Source: Flavobacteriaceae bacterium Ap0902 (GTDB lineage Bacteria > Bacteroidota > Bacteroidia > Flavobacteriales > Weeksellaceae). From it: a stretch of DNA of 64,000 bases. Below are positions 46,975-56,000 of the stretch, piece by piece (position 1 is the first letter of the stretch; the number at the start of each line of letters is the position of its first letter). A model generated the notes under the pieces. The model worked only from the letters and a program-made list of their open reading frames with translations. It had not been told where the DNA came from and did not search any database. The stretch spans positions 1 to 64,000 of the forward strand of contig WTFG01000005.1 of NCBI GenBank assembly GCA_009835005.1, written 5' to 3'. A program made the position numbers and the translations under genes.

Positions 46975-47052
46975 TTTTCCCTAGCGCAGGTATTATCCTG
47001 TTCAGGTTCTAAGGGTATTTCTCAGCCGAATATTCAGCACCCCTAAAGATCA
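46975..47052 (-). ncRNA. TPP riboswitch (thi-box) of the thiamine operon
   Basis: On the minus strand the leader reads AGGGGTGCT, GGCTGAGAAATACCCTT, GAACCTGAACAGGATAATACC and TGCGCTAGGGAA in order, the universally conserved TPP-aptamer elements (the GGCTGAGA and CTGA-x-CAGG arms). It ends about 100 bases before thiS. When TPP is plentiful it should switch off the seven-gene thi operon. Confidence 0.96.
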
Positions 47053-47310
47053 CAATACCGCGAAGTTATAATAAAATTTAATTTCACCAAAATTATTTAA
47101 TCAATAAAAAAGGATGATATGCTCGAATAATTATTCAGCCCAAGCAAATAAAATTTAAATATTCTTGAATTTAAGCAAATGATGGGACCTATAAATTATG
47201 ATGATGGGATGTTCATATAACAGTAGGCATCATTTTTAGATAAATGAATAATTCTAAAACTTAAATTTTCAGTACAAAAACCTTAAATTTGCAGAAATTA
47301 AGATTTAGAT
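47053..47310. other. Divergent intergenic region between the riboswitch and trxB
   Basis: 258 bases with no gene. TAAATTTG at 47284-47291 matches the Bacteroidota -7 element and lies 20 bases before the trxB ATG; the riboswitch promoter must lie on the other side but is not clear to me. Confidence 0.5.
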
Positions 47311-48264
47311 ATGTCAGAAAATATTCACGAAACCATTATTATAGGCTCTGGACCTGCAGGCTATACCGCGGCTATATATGCAGCTAGAGCAGAAATGAAT
47401 CCGATTATCCTTACGGGAATGGAGCCAGGAGGACAATTAACCACGACTACAGATGTAGAGAACTTTCCAGGATATCCAGAGGGAATCGCTGGACCAGAAT
47501 TGATGGGTGATTTACAAAAACAAGCAGAGCGTTTTGGTACAGAGGTCGTATATGATATGGTGACGGAAGTGGAATTTGCAGAAGATATAGGCGGTGTGCA
47601 TATTGTGAAAACCAGTAATGGATTGGTTTATAAAACGTATTCTGTCATTATCTCTACGGGTGCATCTGCCAAATACCTAGGATTGGATGATGAAAAGAAA
47701 TATGCGGGTAGCGGCGTTTCTGCTTGTGCCACTTGCGATGGCTTCTTTTATAGAGGCAAAGATGTTGCGGTAGTGGGAGGTGGAGATACGGCTGCAGAAG
47801 AAGCTACTTATTTGGCTAAAATCTGTAACAAGGTGTATTTGTTAGTGCGTAGAGATGAATTTAGAGCCTCTCAAATCATGGAAAATAGGGTGAGAGAAAC
47901 CAAGAATATAGAGATTTTATTCAATCATGAGCTAGAAGGATTGAGTGGAGATCAAGTGGTGGAACAAGCATATATTGTAAACAATAAGACTAGAGAAAAA
48001 TCCACGCTTAAAATTGATGGTGTTTTTATTGCCATAGGACACAAACCCAATACAGATATTTTTAAAGGGAAATTAAAGATGGATGAGTCTGGATATTTAA
48101 TCACAAAAACTAAGACTACAGAAACAGAAATTCCTGGGGTATTTGCTTGTGGTGATGTGCAAGATAATGTTTATCGCCAAGCAGTAACAGCTGCAGGAAC
48201 AGGATGTATGGCTGCTTTGGATGCAGAGCGATACGTAGCTCAAAATGAATTTGATAGAGGTTAA
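47311..48264 (+). CDS. trxB: Thioredoxin reductase
   Basis: A 317-residue NADPH/FAD flavoprotein that reduces thioredoxin. FAD motif IIIGSGPAGYTAAIYAARA, redox-active CATC (Cys139 and Cys142), NADPH-binding VAVVGGGDTAAEEA and C-terminal FACGDVQDNVYRQ. Length is typical. Single gene ending in a bidirectional terminator. Confidence 0.95.
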   Translation: MSENIHETIIIGSGPAGYTAAIYAARAEMNPIILTGMEPGGQLTTTTDVENFPGYPEGIAGPELMGDLQKQAERFGTEVVYDMVTEVEFAEDIGGVHIVKTSNGLVYKTYSVIISTGASAKYLGLDDEKKYAGSGVSACATCDGFFYRGKDVAVVGGGDTAAEEATYLAKICNKVYLLVRRDEFRASQIMENRVRETKNIEILFNHELEGLSGDQVVEQAYIVNNKTREKSTLKIDGVFIAIGHKPNTDIFKGKLKMDESGYLITKTKTTETEIPGVFACGDVQDNVYRQAVTAAGTGCMAALDAERYVAQNEFDRG

Positions 48265-48293
48265 GGTTTTATCTAATAATTATACTATAAATA

Positions 48294-48328
48294 AAAAAAT
48301 CCGAAAAAAGGTATCTTTCGGATTTTTT
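48294..48328. terminator. Bidirectional terminator between trxB and the racemase-like gene
   Basis: Perfect 13-bp inverted repeat AAAAAATCCGAAA (48294-48306) / TTTCGGATTTTTT (48316-48328), with A and T runs on both sides; serves both convergent genes. Confidence 0.9.
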
Positions 48329-48354
48329 TAAGTTCTATACTTTAAAATAGCGTA

Positions 48355-49461
48355 TTAAGATGTAAACTTTCTATCAATAAATTTAGAATTCAGAAGCCGT
48401 GCCACAGCCATATAATTTGGAGTAAAGTGAATGATATCACCTACTTGGTATCGTGGCGTTCCATCTTCATTTAAGTTATCACCGATATCCAAAACCGTCA
48501 TATCAGAAGTCATTCCTACAAATTTAATTTCTTCTGATTCACCTTTCAATACTAGGTCTTCATGGTTGACATCGAGTAAACCAAAATCTAGAATCGCTTT
48601 ATAGGTTGTTTCATTTCTATTGATTTCATCTAAATCCGCAATATTACCAATACTAGCTTCACTGATTTCACCTTCTGGAATCATTTTCTTTTCTTCCAAT
48701 TCTATGATATGGGCACAGAATTCAAAGGTATCTGTATTTAAATCTAAAAATTGACTACCACCCAAAGGTTCTGTACCAAAGAAAGCAGCTTCTCCTATTC
48801 TAAAGTGATTAATCTCTGGTGGCGTTACACCATCCCTTAATAGGGATAACGTAATAGAGGAACCTCCAGAAATCATATAAACACTACGGTTAAATTTCTC
48901 TGCGATTAATTCCTTATATAGCGCAAGTTGCAAAAGCTTGTCATAGGTTGGGGCTATGCCGTACATGCAACCCAAATTAGATCCTATACCAAGCACAGAG
49001 ATATTTGAAAGTTCAAATACTTGCTCATAAAAATCCATAATATCTGTACGGTTAATTCCTTCTCGTAATTCTCCTAAATCAATCATAATAATGATATGAT
49101 GGATTTTATCTTGTTTAATAGCCTCCTTATTTAGTTCTAAAATAGTTTCCATGGAGCTATTTAAAGAAATATCTGCATATTTCACCACTTCTTCCGCATA
49201 AGTAGCAGCAGGAGGTTTAATATATATGGTACGAATTTCTGGATTGACTTCTTTTAAATTCTTTAAACTGGTGAGCCTAGAATCTCCAATAGATTGTATG
49301 TCTTCTATGACATCATCGGTTAATAAATTGGATAAAAATTCTTTATCACCAGAAAAAACTTTGGTAATCAGACTCCAATATACATTGCGCTCTGCGAAAA
49401 ACGCACTGAGTGATTTAATATTCTGTTTTATTTTATCTGTGTGAATGAGTAATTCAGCCAT
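48355..49461 (-). CDS. Alanine/ornithine racemase-like PLP enzyme
   Basis: A 368-residue fold-type III PLP enzyme. The N-terminal LLIHTDKIKQNI and the WSLITKVF stretch carry the PLP Lys (ITKV), IGSNLGC and YMISGGSSITLSLLRDG bind the phosphate, and the C-terminal GDIIHFTPNYMAVARL matches the ornithine-racemase branch. It races or otherwise uses an amino acid substrate; the exact one is not deducible. It lies 4 bases from a GNAT gene, in the same direction. Confidence 0.78.
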   Translation of the reverse strand: MAELLIHTDKIKQNIKSLSAFFAERNVYWSLITKVFSGDKEFLSNLLTDDVIEDIQSIGDSRLTSLKNLKEVNPEIRTIYIKPPAATYAEEVVKYADISLNSSMETILELNKEAIKQDKIHHIIIMIDLGELREGINRTDIMDFYEQVFELSNISVLGIGSNLGCMYGIAPTYDKLLQLALYKELIAEKFNRSVYMISGGSSITLSLLRDGVTPPEINHFRIGEAAFFGTEPLGGSQFLDLNTDTFEFCAHIIELEEKKMIPEGEISEASIGNIADLDEINRNETTYKAILDFGLLDVNHEDLVLKGESEEIKFVGMTSDMTVLDIGDNLNEDGTPRYQVGDIIHFTPNYMAVARLLNSKFIDRKFTS

Positions 49462-49465
49462 TTTT

Positions 49466-49909
49466 TTATTTTTTTAGTCTCATTTCTAAGTAGGGGTTTG
49501 TAAAACCAAATTTTTCATAAAGCCCCTTGGCAGGATTATTCTTTTCTACGTGTAAAGCGATATCGCCTTCCGCTCTTTCTATACAAGCCTCTATAAGTCT
49601 AGAACCAAGACCTTGACCTCTATAATCACCATGTGCAGCGATATACACAAGAATATTCTCTGGAATATAATCTGACATACCTGTTTTATTTATGATTACG
49701 GCTGCCAAGATCTTATCCTGCTCTTCTATAGTCATTACAAAACCCCCATTATATTGATTCTCATCTAAGGCATAGTTCATACATTTTTGAATAGCAGTTT
49801 TCTCGTCCCCATATTCTCCTAAATGAATGTATAAAAAATCTATAATGTCTTGTTGTTTTTGTTGATTTGGAAGATTGGAATTATTATAAACGTTAATCGT
49901 TCGATTCAT
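49466..49909 (-). CDS. GNAT-family N-acetyltransferase
   Basis: A 147-residue acetyltransferase. The acetyl-CoA-binding motif A region YIAAHGDYRGQGLGSRLIEA (R/Q-x-x-G-x-G/A) and the following HVEKNNPAKGLYEKFGF are typical of RimI/GNAT proteins. It is 4 bases upstream of the racemase-like gene, so co-transcription is likely; the substrate is unknown. Confidence 0.85.
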   Translation of the reverse strand: MNRTINVYNNSNLPNQQKQQDIIDFLYIHLGEYGDEKTAIQKCMNYALDENQYNGGFVMTIEEQDKILAAVIINKTGMSDYIPENILVYIAAHGDYRGQGLGSRLIEACIERAEGDIALHVEKNNPAKGLYEKFGFTNPYLEMRLKK

Positions 49910-50092
49910 ATTATTATGTTTAATATTAATTAAAATAATGAAGTTATTAATTTAAAAAAAATTCTTTTATGTTTAACTCTCGCTTTACAAAAGTTATAAT
50001 TTAGTTAATATAGTATCACATCCTATACCATTTTGTATAAATAAAGAATATTGAAAAATAAAATTCCTATTTTCGCAAGGAAATTTAATTAT

Positions 50093-53000
50093 ATGGGTTT
50101 TAAAAAATTAAATAATATCCTTGGATGGGTGATGTTTATTATAGCAGCTATGGTGTATTTGTTAACCATGGAGCGGGAATTCAGTTTCTGGGATACAGGA
50201 GAATACATTGTTTCTTCTGCCAAGCTAAGTGTTACCCATGCACCTGGAGCGGCGTTTTTTCAATTAGTGGGAGCAGTGTGGTCTGGATTAGCTTTTGGGG
50301 ATGGGTCTAAATATGGTATTTTAATCAATGCCATGTCTGCTATATGTAGTGCATTAACAATTTTATTCCTATTCTGGACCATTACACATTTGGCAAGAAG
50401 AATCATCATTAAAGATGTAGAAGAGCAAATTGTTGGAACCAATAAATTTATAATTTTATTGAGTGGTATTGTCGGGGCTGCAGCCTATATGTTCTCTGAT
50501 TCTTTTTGGTTTTCTGCGGTAGAGGGAGAGGTATATGCTATGGCGTCTATGTTCACAGCCTTAATGCTTTGGCTTGCATGTAAATGGGAGAATGACGCTG
50601 GTAAATACAGAGAAAACCGTTGGGTTTTGTTGATAGCCTTGCTCGTAGGACTGGCTACTGGAGTCCACTTAATGGCTATCTTGGTGATTCCTGCTTTGTG
50701 TTATATCTATTATTTTAGACATTACGATTTCACTTGGAAATCCTTTGCCATAGCCAATGTTATAACAGCAGTCATCTTTGTATTTGTATTTAAATTTATC
50801 TTTTCTTTTTCTATGACCATGATTGGGAAATTAGAAGTTTTTATGGTAAATGAATTGGATATGCCGTTTAATTCTGGATTTATTGTTACGCTTTTAATTT
50901 TTGCTGCGGTATTTTATTTTGGTTTATCCTATACTAGAAAGAAAGGACACCTCACGGCTAACACTTTTATTCTGGCCACATTATTTATGCTAGTTGGTTT
51001 TAGTTCATGGCTGGTAATCCCGATTAGAGCAAATGCCAATCCCCACATGAATTTGAATGACCCAGATGATGCTATAGGCCTTTTAGATTATTTTAATAGA
51101 GAACAATACGGTGATTGGCCCGTATTTACAGGCCCGTTATACACAGCGCATATTGATCCTAATGGTGTGGAAACGAATCCAGATGGTTCTTATAAAATCA
51201 AAGATAATGGTCCTATTTTAAAGAAGAATGAGAAGAAAGGGGTTTATGAAGAAGTAGGTAGAAGAACCTCTTATGTTTATAATCCAGAACATATTGGTCT
51301 ATTTGCTAGAATGTATAACCCCATGCCAGATGTCATTAGCAATTATAAAGCTATTATGGGAGAGCCAGATCGCTATGAGGCTTATAATCCTGTAACAGGA
51401 GAACAAGAAATACACTATATAAAACCTAGTCTTTGGCAGAATATTCAGTTTTTTCTGGATTATCAAGTAGGGTATATGTACCTGCGTTATTTAGGTTGGA
51501 ACTTTATTGGAAAGCAAAATGATTTTGAGGGGAATTTAGAAGTTACCAAAGGAAATACAATTACTGGCATTACATTCATAGATAATTGGCTTGTGGGAGG
51601 AAACCAAGGGGAACTTCCATCTAAATTTAAGGATAATGAGGCTAGAAATGTTTACTTCGCTATTCCTTTTATATTAGGAATTGTGGGCTTCTTCTTTCAA
51701 TTAAAAAGAGACCCAGGTAGAAACTTTGCTTTGATATCACTGTTTCTATTGACAGGAGTTGGAATTGTTTTATATACCAATGTTAAACCTTTTGAGCCTA
51801 GAGAAAGGGATTATGCGGTAGTTACTTCTTTCTATGTATTTGCAGTCTGGGTTGGTTTGAGTGTTTTGGCTATTTATTCTGTTTTAAAAACTAAAATAAA
51901 CCCGAAGACAGCGGCAATTGTGGCTTCATTGACTTTGATAGCACCCATACTCATGGGCTTTCAGAATTGGGAAGATCATGATAGAAGTGAGCGCAGAGCT
52001 GCACATGATTTAGCATATAATTATTTAGTGAATTTAAATCCCAATTCTATTTTATTTGTTTATGGAGATAATGATACCTATCCATTGTGGGCGATTCAGG
52101 AAACAGAACAGTTTAGAGATGATGTAAAAGTTGTGAACTACACCTTATTAGGTTCGCCTTGGAATATTTCTCAAGCAAAGCGTAAAACTTATAATGCAGA
52201 CGCCATAGAATCGCAAATGACCCCAGAGGATTATAAACAAGGGGTGAATGAGGGCATTATTGTGCTGGATACTAATTTAATGGGGCAAATATTTGAATAT
52301 GCTGCGGAGAATAATGAAGGATTGTATCAACAGATTTTGCCGTTAAAGCAATATGCTGATAATGGAATGACAGCCAAAGAAGCGATGGATTTTATTTTAG
52401 AGAAAAATAATCCTGCCAAAATGGCATTGATTAATGAGTTAAAAATGGTTTATAGCAGTGGGATAGATAATGTCTTACCAACGAATAAGATTATAGTTCC
52501 CGTCAATAAACAAAAGGTATTGGAGAATGGTATTGTGAACCAAAGATATGCAGATCAAATTGTGCCTAATTTGGTAATAGAACTCAAAAACAGGCAAATT
52601 GGGTACAAGAATGAGTTGTTTATGCTCGATGTATTGGCCAATTATGATTGGGACAGAAGTATATATTTCTCTAGTGGTGGATTATATGACGATGTGAATA
52701 TTTTCTATCTAAATGATTATTTGGCTTATGAAGGATTTATCCAAAAACTTGTACCTATAGATACTGGTTCGGTTAGTACAGGGGAAACGGGTTGGGTGGA
52801 TCCATTAGAAATGTATGAACATATCAAAAATTACCAATGGTCTAATTTTAATGATCCGAATGCCTATTTTGACCCAACTTCTACCAATAATATTTTGACT
52901 TATAGAAATGCAGTTACCAGGACGGCAAGAGTACTGATAGAATATGGTGAAAAAGATAAAGCCAAGGAAATATTAGATTTATTAGAAGAGAAAATCCCTT

Positions 53001-53500
53001 ATAGAATGTACCCAGAAGGAATTTCATTGTTCAGTCTGGTTCCCGTGTACCAATCGGTTGGAGAAACTGAATTTGCCAATGAGTTACAAACATTTTTGAA
53101 TGATAGACTAGAAGAAGAAAATGCATATTATGCATCCTTGGATCCTTATGCTAAATCTACCGTTTACAATGATATCCAGAGAAACATAGGCCAACAACAA
53201 TATGCCGTGGCGGGTATGATAGATTTTTATTTAAATGCAGAGAAGGATACAATCAAAGCTTTTGAGGCTTTTAAAAATTATTATATACCCATAGAGACTA
53301 GGCTTAAGAATATGAGAGATAGAATTAGAACTACTGGTTTTGAAGGTCTTTCCGATGCAGATCACGAACAGTTGTCTACAGATTTAAGTTTACAAAGATC
53401 TATTTTGCCCTATGCTATGGAAATTGATAGCACATACGCAGAACAGAAATTTAATGAAATGGTAGATTTAATTAATGAGATAGATCCAAGAAATGAATAA
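50093..53500 (+). CDS. DUF2723 (TMEM260-type) membrane protein
   Basis: A large protein of 1135 residues from the ATG at 50093. The N-terminal half holds about ten membrane segments, and the FSFWDTGEYIVSS motif near residue 34 is diagnostic of DUF2723 and resembles the acidic motif of GT-C glycosyltransferases. The eukaryotic relative TMEM260 is an O-mannosyltransferase. Bacteroidota have an O-glycosylation system for secreted proteins, so a glycosyltransferase role is a reasonable inference. The C-terminal soluble part (about 620-1135) has Tyr/Asp-rich and TPR-like helical segments. The stop codon abuts the convergent tsaB stop with no gap. Confidence 0.85.
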   Translation: MGFKKLNNILGWVMFIIAAMVYLLTMEREFSFWDTGEYIVSSAKLSVTHAPGAAFFQLVGAVWSGLAFGDGSKYGILINAMSAICSALTILFLFWTITHLARRIIIKDVEEQIVGTNKFIILLSGIVGAAAYMFSDSFWFSAVEGEVYAMASMFTALMLWLACKWENDAGKYRENRWVLLIALLVGLATGVHLMAILVIPALCYIYYFRHYDFTWKSFAIANVITAVIFVFVFKFIFSFSMTMIGKLEVFMVNELDMPFNSGFIVTLLIFAAVFYFGLSYTRKKGHLTANTFILATLFMLVGFSSWLVIPIRANANPHMNLNDPDDAIGLLDYFNREQYGDWPVFTGPLYTAHIDPNGVETNPDGSYKIKDNGPILKKNEKKGVYEEVGRRTSYVYNPEHIGLFARMYNPMPDVISNYKAIMGEPDRYEAYNPVTGEQEIHYIKPSLWQNIQFFLDYQVGYMYLRYLGWNFIGKQNDFEGNLEVTKGNTITGITFIDNWLVGGNQGELPSKFKDNEARNVYFAIPFILGIVGFFFQLKRDPGRNFALISLFLLTGVGIVLYTNVKPFEPRERDYAVVTSFYVFAVWVGLSVLAIYSVLKTKINPKTAAIVASLTLIAPILMGFQNWEDHDRSERRAAHDLAYNYLVNLNPNSILFVYGDNDTYPLWAIQETEQFRDDVKVVNYTLLGSPWNISQAKRKTYNADAIESQMTPEDYKQGVNEGIIVLDTNLMGQIFEYAAENNEGLYQQILPLKQYADNGMTAKEAMDFILEKNNPAKMALINELKMVYSSGIDNVLPTNKIIVPVNKQKVLENGIVNQRYADQIVPNLVIELKNRQIGYKNELFMLDVLANYDWDRSIYFSSGGLYDDVNIFYLNDYLAYEGFIQKLVPIDTGSVSTGETGWVDPLEMYEHIKNYQWSNFNDPNAYFDPTSTNNILTYRNAVTRTARVLIEYGEKDKAKEILDLLEEKIPYRMYPEGISLFSLVPVYQSVGETEFANELQTFLNDRLEEENAYYASLDPYAKSTVYNDIQRNIGQQQYAVAGMIDFYLNAEKDTIKAFEAFKNYYIPIETRLKNMRDRIRTTGFEGLSDADHEQLSTDLSLQRSILPYAMEIDSTYAEQKFNEMVDLINEIDPRNE

Positions 53501-54160
53501 TCACTTACCAGCTACAAAATCTTTTAAGTAAAAAGGTTCAAAGTAGGCTAGGTCTTCAAATTGTTGATGGATAAATAAATTTTCTGCCGTTTTGCACATA
53601 TTTTTTGCAGACGGCAGAATTTCTTTTTTATAAGTGGCATGAGGAAGATTTAGAATCTCCTCTGCTTTTTCTGCACCATCTCCAACAAATACAATAGATT
53701 TATCTGCGTATGGTAGAAAAGATTGGTCATCTAATATTTTAGCATGTGTTTTTTCTAATAAATTTTTATGCTCATCATACACAGCAGTATAGACTTCTTT
53801 TCGTCTAGCATCTGTCATTGGGATTATTAAATCATAACCAGAAGGGATAGCCTCTGACATGATTTCTAAGGAATTAATTGCCAATAAAGGGATATCGAGT
53901 GCAAAACATAATCCTTTGGCAGCAGACACGCCTATCCTAAGCCCCGTATAGCTTCCAGGGCCTTTTCCCACGCACACGGCATCCAAATCCTCAAAAGACA
54001 GATTCTCTGTTTCCAACGCCCAATTCATAAAAGTATGTAGTTTCTCTGCATGTTGATACCCATCCGTAGTCTCTTCATAGAGCACAAATAATTCCCCGTC
54101 TTTGGATATGGATACGGAGCAATTTTTGGTAGAAGTTTCTAGGTTAAGTATGAGTGCCAT
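53501..54160 (-). CDS. tsaB: tRNA threonylcarbamoyladenosine protein TsaB
   Basis: A 219-residue ASKHA-fold protein needed, with TsaD and TsaE, for the t6A modification of tRNA. N-terminal ILNLETSTKNCSVS and the GKGPGSYTGLRIGVSAAKGL loop are diagnostic. It stops directly against the convergent DUF2723 gene. Confidence 0.92.
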   Translation of the reverse strand: MALILNLETSTKNCSVSISKDGELFVLYEETTDGYQHAEKLHTFMNWALETENLSFEDLDAVCVGKGPGSYTGLRIGVSAAKGLCFALDIPLLAINSLEIMSEAIPSGYDLIIPMTDARRKEVYTAVYDEHKNLLEKTHAKILDDQSFLPYADKSIVFVGDGAEKAEEILNLPHATYKKEILPSAKNMCKTAENLFIHQQFEDLAYFEPFYLKDFVAGK

Positions 54161-54189
54161 AATTATGATTTAAATACAAATTTAAGTTT

Positions 54190-55341
54190 TTAACCTATAA
54201 TTAAAAGACCATTTTCTACGCTTTTATCTCCTAATTTAAAATTTGCCGCTGACCCTAGCTCAGGATAATCAGATTCTTCTGCTTTGAATATTTGATGATG
54301 CGCATCATATTCTTTATGACCAAAACAATCACTTAAATCACCAATTTCTGTGATGTAAGCTTTTAATTGAATCTGATTATCAACCAATTTTTCTTTGTAT
54401 AAAATTCCTATATCTAAACTACATTCTCGATCTTGATTTTTAACTTTTACATTTCTATAAATCAAATCATAAGCCTTGTCATTATTGACTGAGATTGAAA
54501 GATAATCTGTTATCTTTTGTTCTTGCCAACTATCATCTGCTATGGCTTTAAAAGAATTTATTAACGCATAGAATGTGTACACTCTTGTTTGGTTTCTTGC
54601 ATAATCATTTGGATAGTGACCACATTCCATCAAGATGGTAGATTTGCCTAAATTTTGAAAATTATCTCCTGTGGCTTTTGGATAAAATTCATCTGTAAAG
54701 CGTGCAATTCCCTGGGGTAGAGAAAGTTTAAGAGCATTGGTCATAGAAGCTATTAGCTTCATAGCATTTTCTCTAACTAGATTGACGTCTCTTGCCTTAT
54801 TAAAAGAGGGTGATAAAAAGGATAGCGTGGCGGGATGTTTAGAGCCAATCGGATGAAATATACTGCGTTGATCATGGAGATTAAAAAGAAAATGATATGG
54901 ATGCTTTTTAACTTGGTTCATCAAATAAGGCAATTCAATGGATTGCTTGGCAAGGAAATCTCTGTTCAGGTCAATCCCTACAGCGTTTCTTCTTGTATAC
55001 TTTTCGGCACCGTCTGGATTCAGTTGGGGAATATAATCTATGGTAATTTCATGTTTAATATGATTTGCCATAGGATGCGTAGAATGTAAGAACTTCCAAA
55101 TATCCAACATGGCTCTGGTTGCGGTAGATTCATTCCCGTGCATTTGAGACCATAATAAGATTCTTTTTTTACCAGAACCTTGGGTAATCAAAAATATCTC
55201 TTCACCCTGAAACGACTTTCCTAAAATAGAAAAATCGTATGCATTGCTTCTCAGAATAGATTTTAATAGAGAAGGGGGCAGATATCTATTTTCTAAATTT
55301 CTTTCCTTAAAAAGGCTGTAATCAATTTTTAAATTTTTCAT
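54190..55341 (-). CDS. M14-family zinc carboxypeptidase-like protein
   Basis: A 383-residue peptidase from the Met at 55341 (the frame is open 32 codons upstream, through the operator region, without family character). Zinc ligands: His68 and Glu71 in QMHGNES, and His156 in NLHDQR; catalytic Glu239 in ILMECGHY. No signal peptide is visible, so it is probably cytoplasmic or needs another start. A motif-rich region with a divergent XRE regulator lies upstream, so it is likely a controlled gene. Substrate unknown. Confidence 0.82.
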   Translation of the reverse strand: MKNLKIDYSLFKERNLENRYLPPSLLKSILRSNAYDFSILGKSFQGEEIFLITQGSGKKRILLWSQMHGNESTATRAMLDIWKFLHSTHPMANHIKHEITIDYIPQLNPDGAEKYTRRNAVGIDLNRDFLAKQSIELPYLMNQVKKHPYHFLFNLHDQRSIFHPIGSKHPATLSFLSPSFNKARDVNLVRENAMKLIASMTNALKLSLPQGIARFTDEFYPKATGDNFQNLGKSTILMECGHYPNDYARNQTRVYTFYALINSFKAIADDSWQEQKITDYLSISVNNDKAYDLIYRNVKVKNQDRECSLDIGILYKEKLVDNQIQLKAYITEIGDLSDCFGHKEYDAHHQIFKAEESDYPELGSAANFKLGDKSVENGLLIIG

Positions 55342-55378
55342 TAACTCAAAGATAAGAGAATTTAATTTATATAAATCA

Positions 55379-55436
55379 GTTACAAATGTAACCAATGCAC
55401 ATTTGTAAATCTTACAATTTATGTTTACATTTGTCA
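55379..55436. promoter_or_regulatory. Operator cluster upstream of the M14 peptidase gene
   Basis: Three copies of the 8-mer ACAAATGT or its complement ACATTTGT (55382-55389, 55399-55406, 55427-55434), the first inside the imperfect palindrome GTTACAAATGTAAC (55379-55392). They lie 38-93 bases upstream of the M14 start. A fourth copy is at 55821-55828 inside the divergent XRE gene. The array has the form of a repressor-binding region; the binding protein is inferred. Confidence 0.5.
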
Positions 55437-55610
55437 TTATGACAGTTAATAAATTTTTTGATTGAATAAAATATATTAAAATAATTTTATTAATTGATTT
55501 TCAATAGTTTAGATATAATCATTTAATGTAAAAATTAAACTTTACTTTAATGATTGTTATTCTGTGTTAATCCAAGTTTAATCTCTTAATCAAATTATAC
55601 CCCCATCCAT

Positions 55611-56000
55611 ATGTATAAAAAAATTATAGAAGAAATATTAAGTGTTTACAATCTTAACGCTACTGAATTAGCAGAGAAGATTGGGGTTCAAAGGTCTGGT
55701 ATATCACATATTTTATCTGGTAGGAATAATCCAAGTATTGATTTCTTAATTAAAGTAAAAGATGAATTTGCTGATATTCAATGGGATTATTTGATTAAAG
55801 GCGAAGGTCCTATGTTTGTTACAAATGTAAACAAAGCAGAAAAAATGTCAACTCAAGAAAATATCCAGCCCAAATTATTTTCTGATGCAGCATTAGAGGG
55901 ATCTAACCCCCAAAAACAAAAAAAACCACAACAAGTCAAGAAGATTGTGTGGTTTTATGGTGATGATAGTTTTGAGGTATTTTATCCCTTGCAAGATTAA
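55611..56000 (+). CDS. XRE-family helix-turn-helix regulator
   Basis: A 129-residue protein. Residues about 5-60 are a Cro/CI-type HTH (ATELAEKIGVQRSGISHILSG, recognition helix around QRSGISHIL), followed by NNPSIDFLIKVKDEF. The C-terminal half is low complexity (Gln/Lys-rich) and ends FYGDDSFEVFYPLQD, a possible dimerisation or ligand-sensing tail. It is divergent from the M14 peptidase gene, 270 bases away, and probably controls it or itself. Its stop overlaps the convergent GNAT gene by 4 bases. Confidence 0.85.
   Translation: MYKKIIEEILSVYNLNATELAEKIGVQRSGISHILSGRNNPSIDFLIKVKDEFADIQWDYLIKGEGPMFVTNVNKAEKMSTQENIQPKLFSDAALEGSNPQKQKKPQQVKKIVWFYGDDSFEVFYPLQD
55818..55832. promoter_or_regulatory. 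Operator-like motif inside the XRE coding sequence
   Basis: GTTACAAATGTAAAC, sharing the 8-mer ACAAATGT and the surrounding palindrome with the cluster near the M14 gene. It encodes Val-Thr-Asn-Val-Asn. It may be a second operator allowing looping, or chance. Confidence 0.35.
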
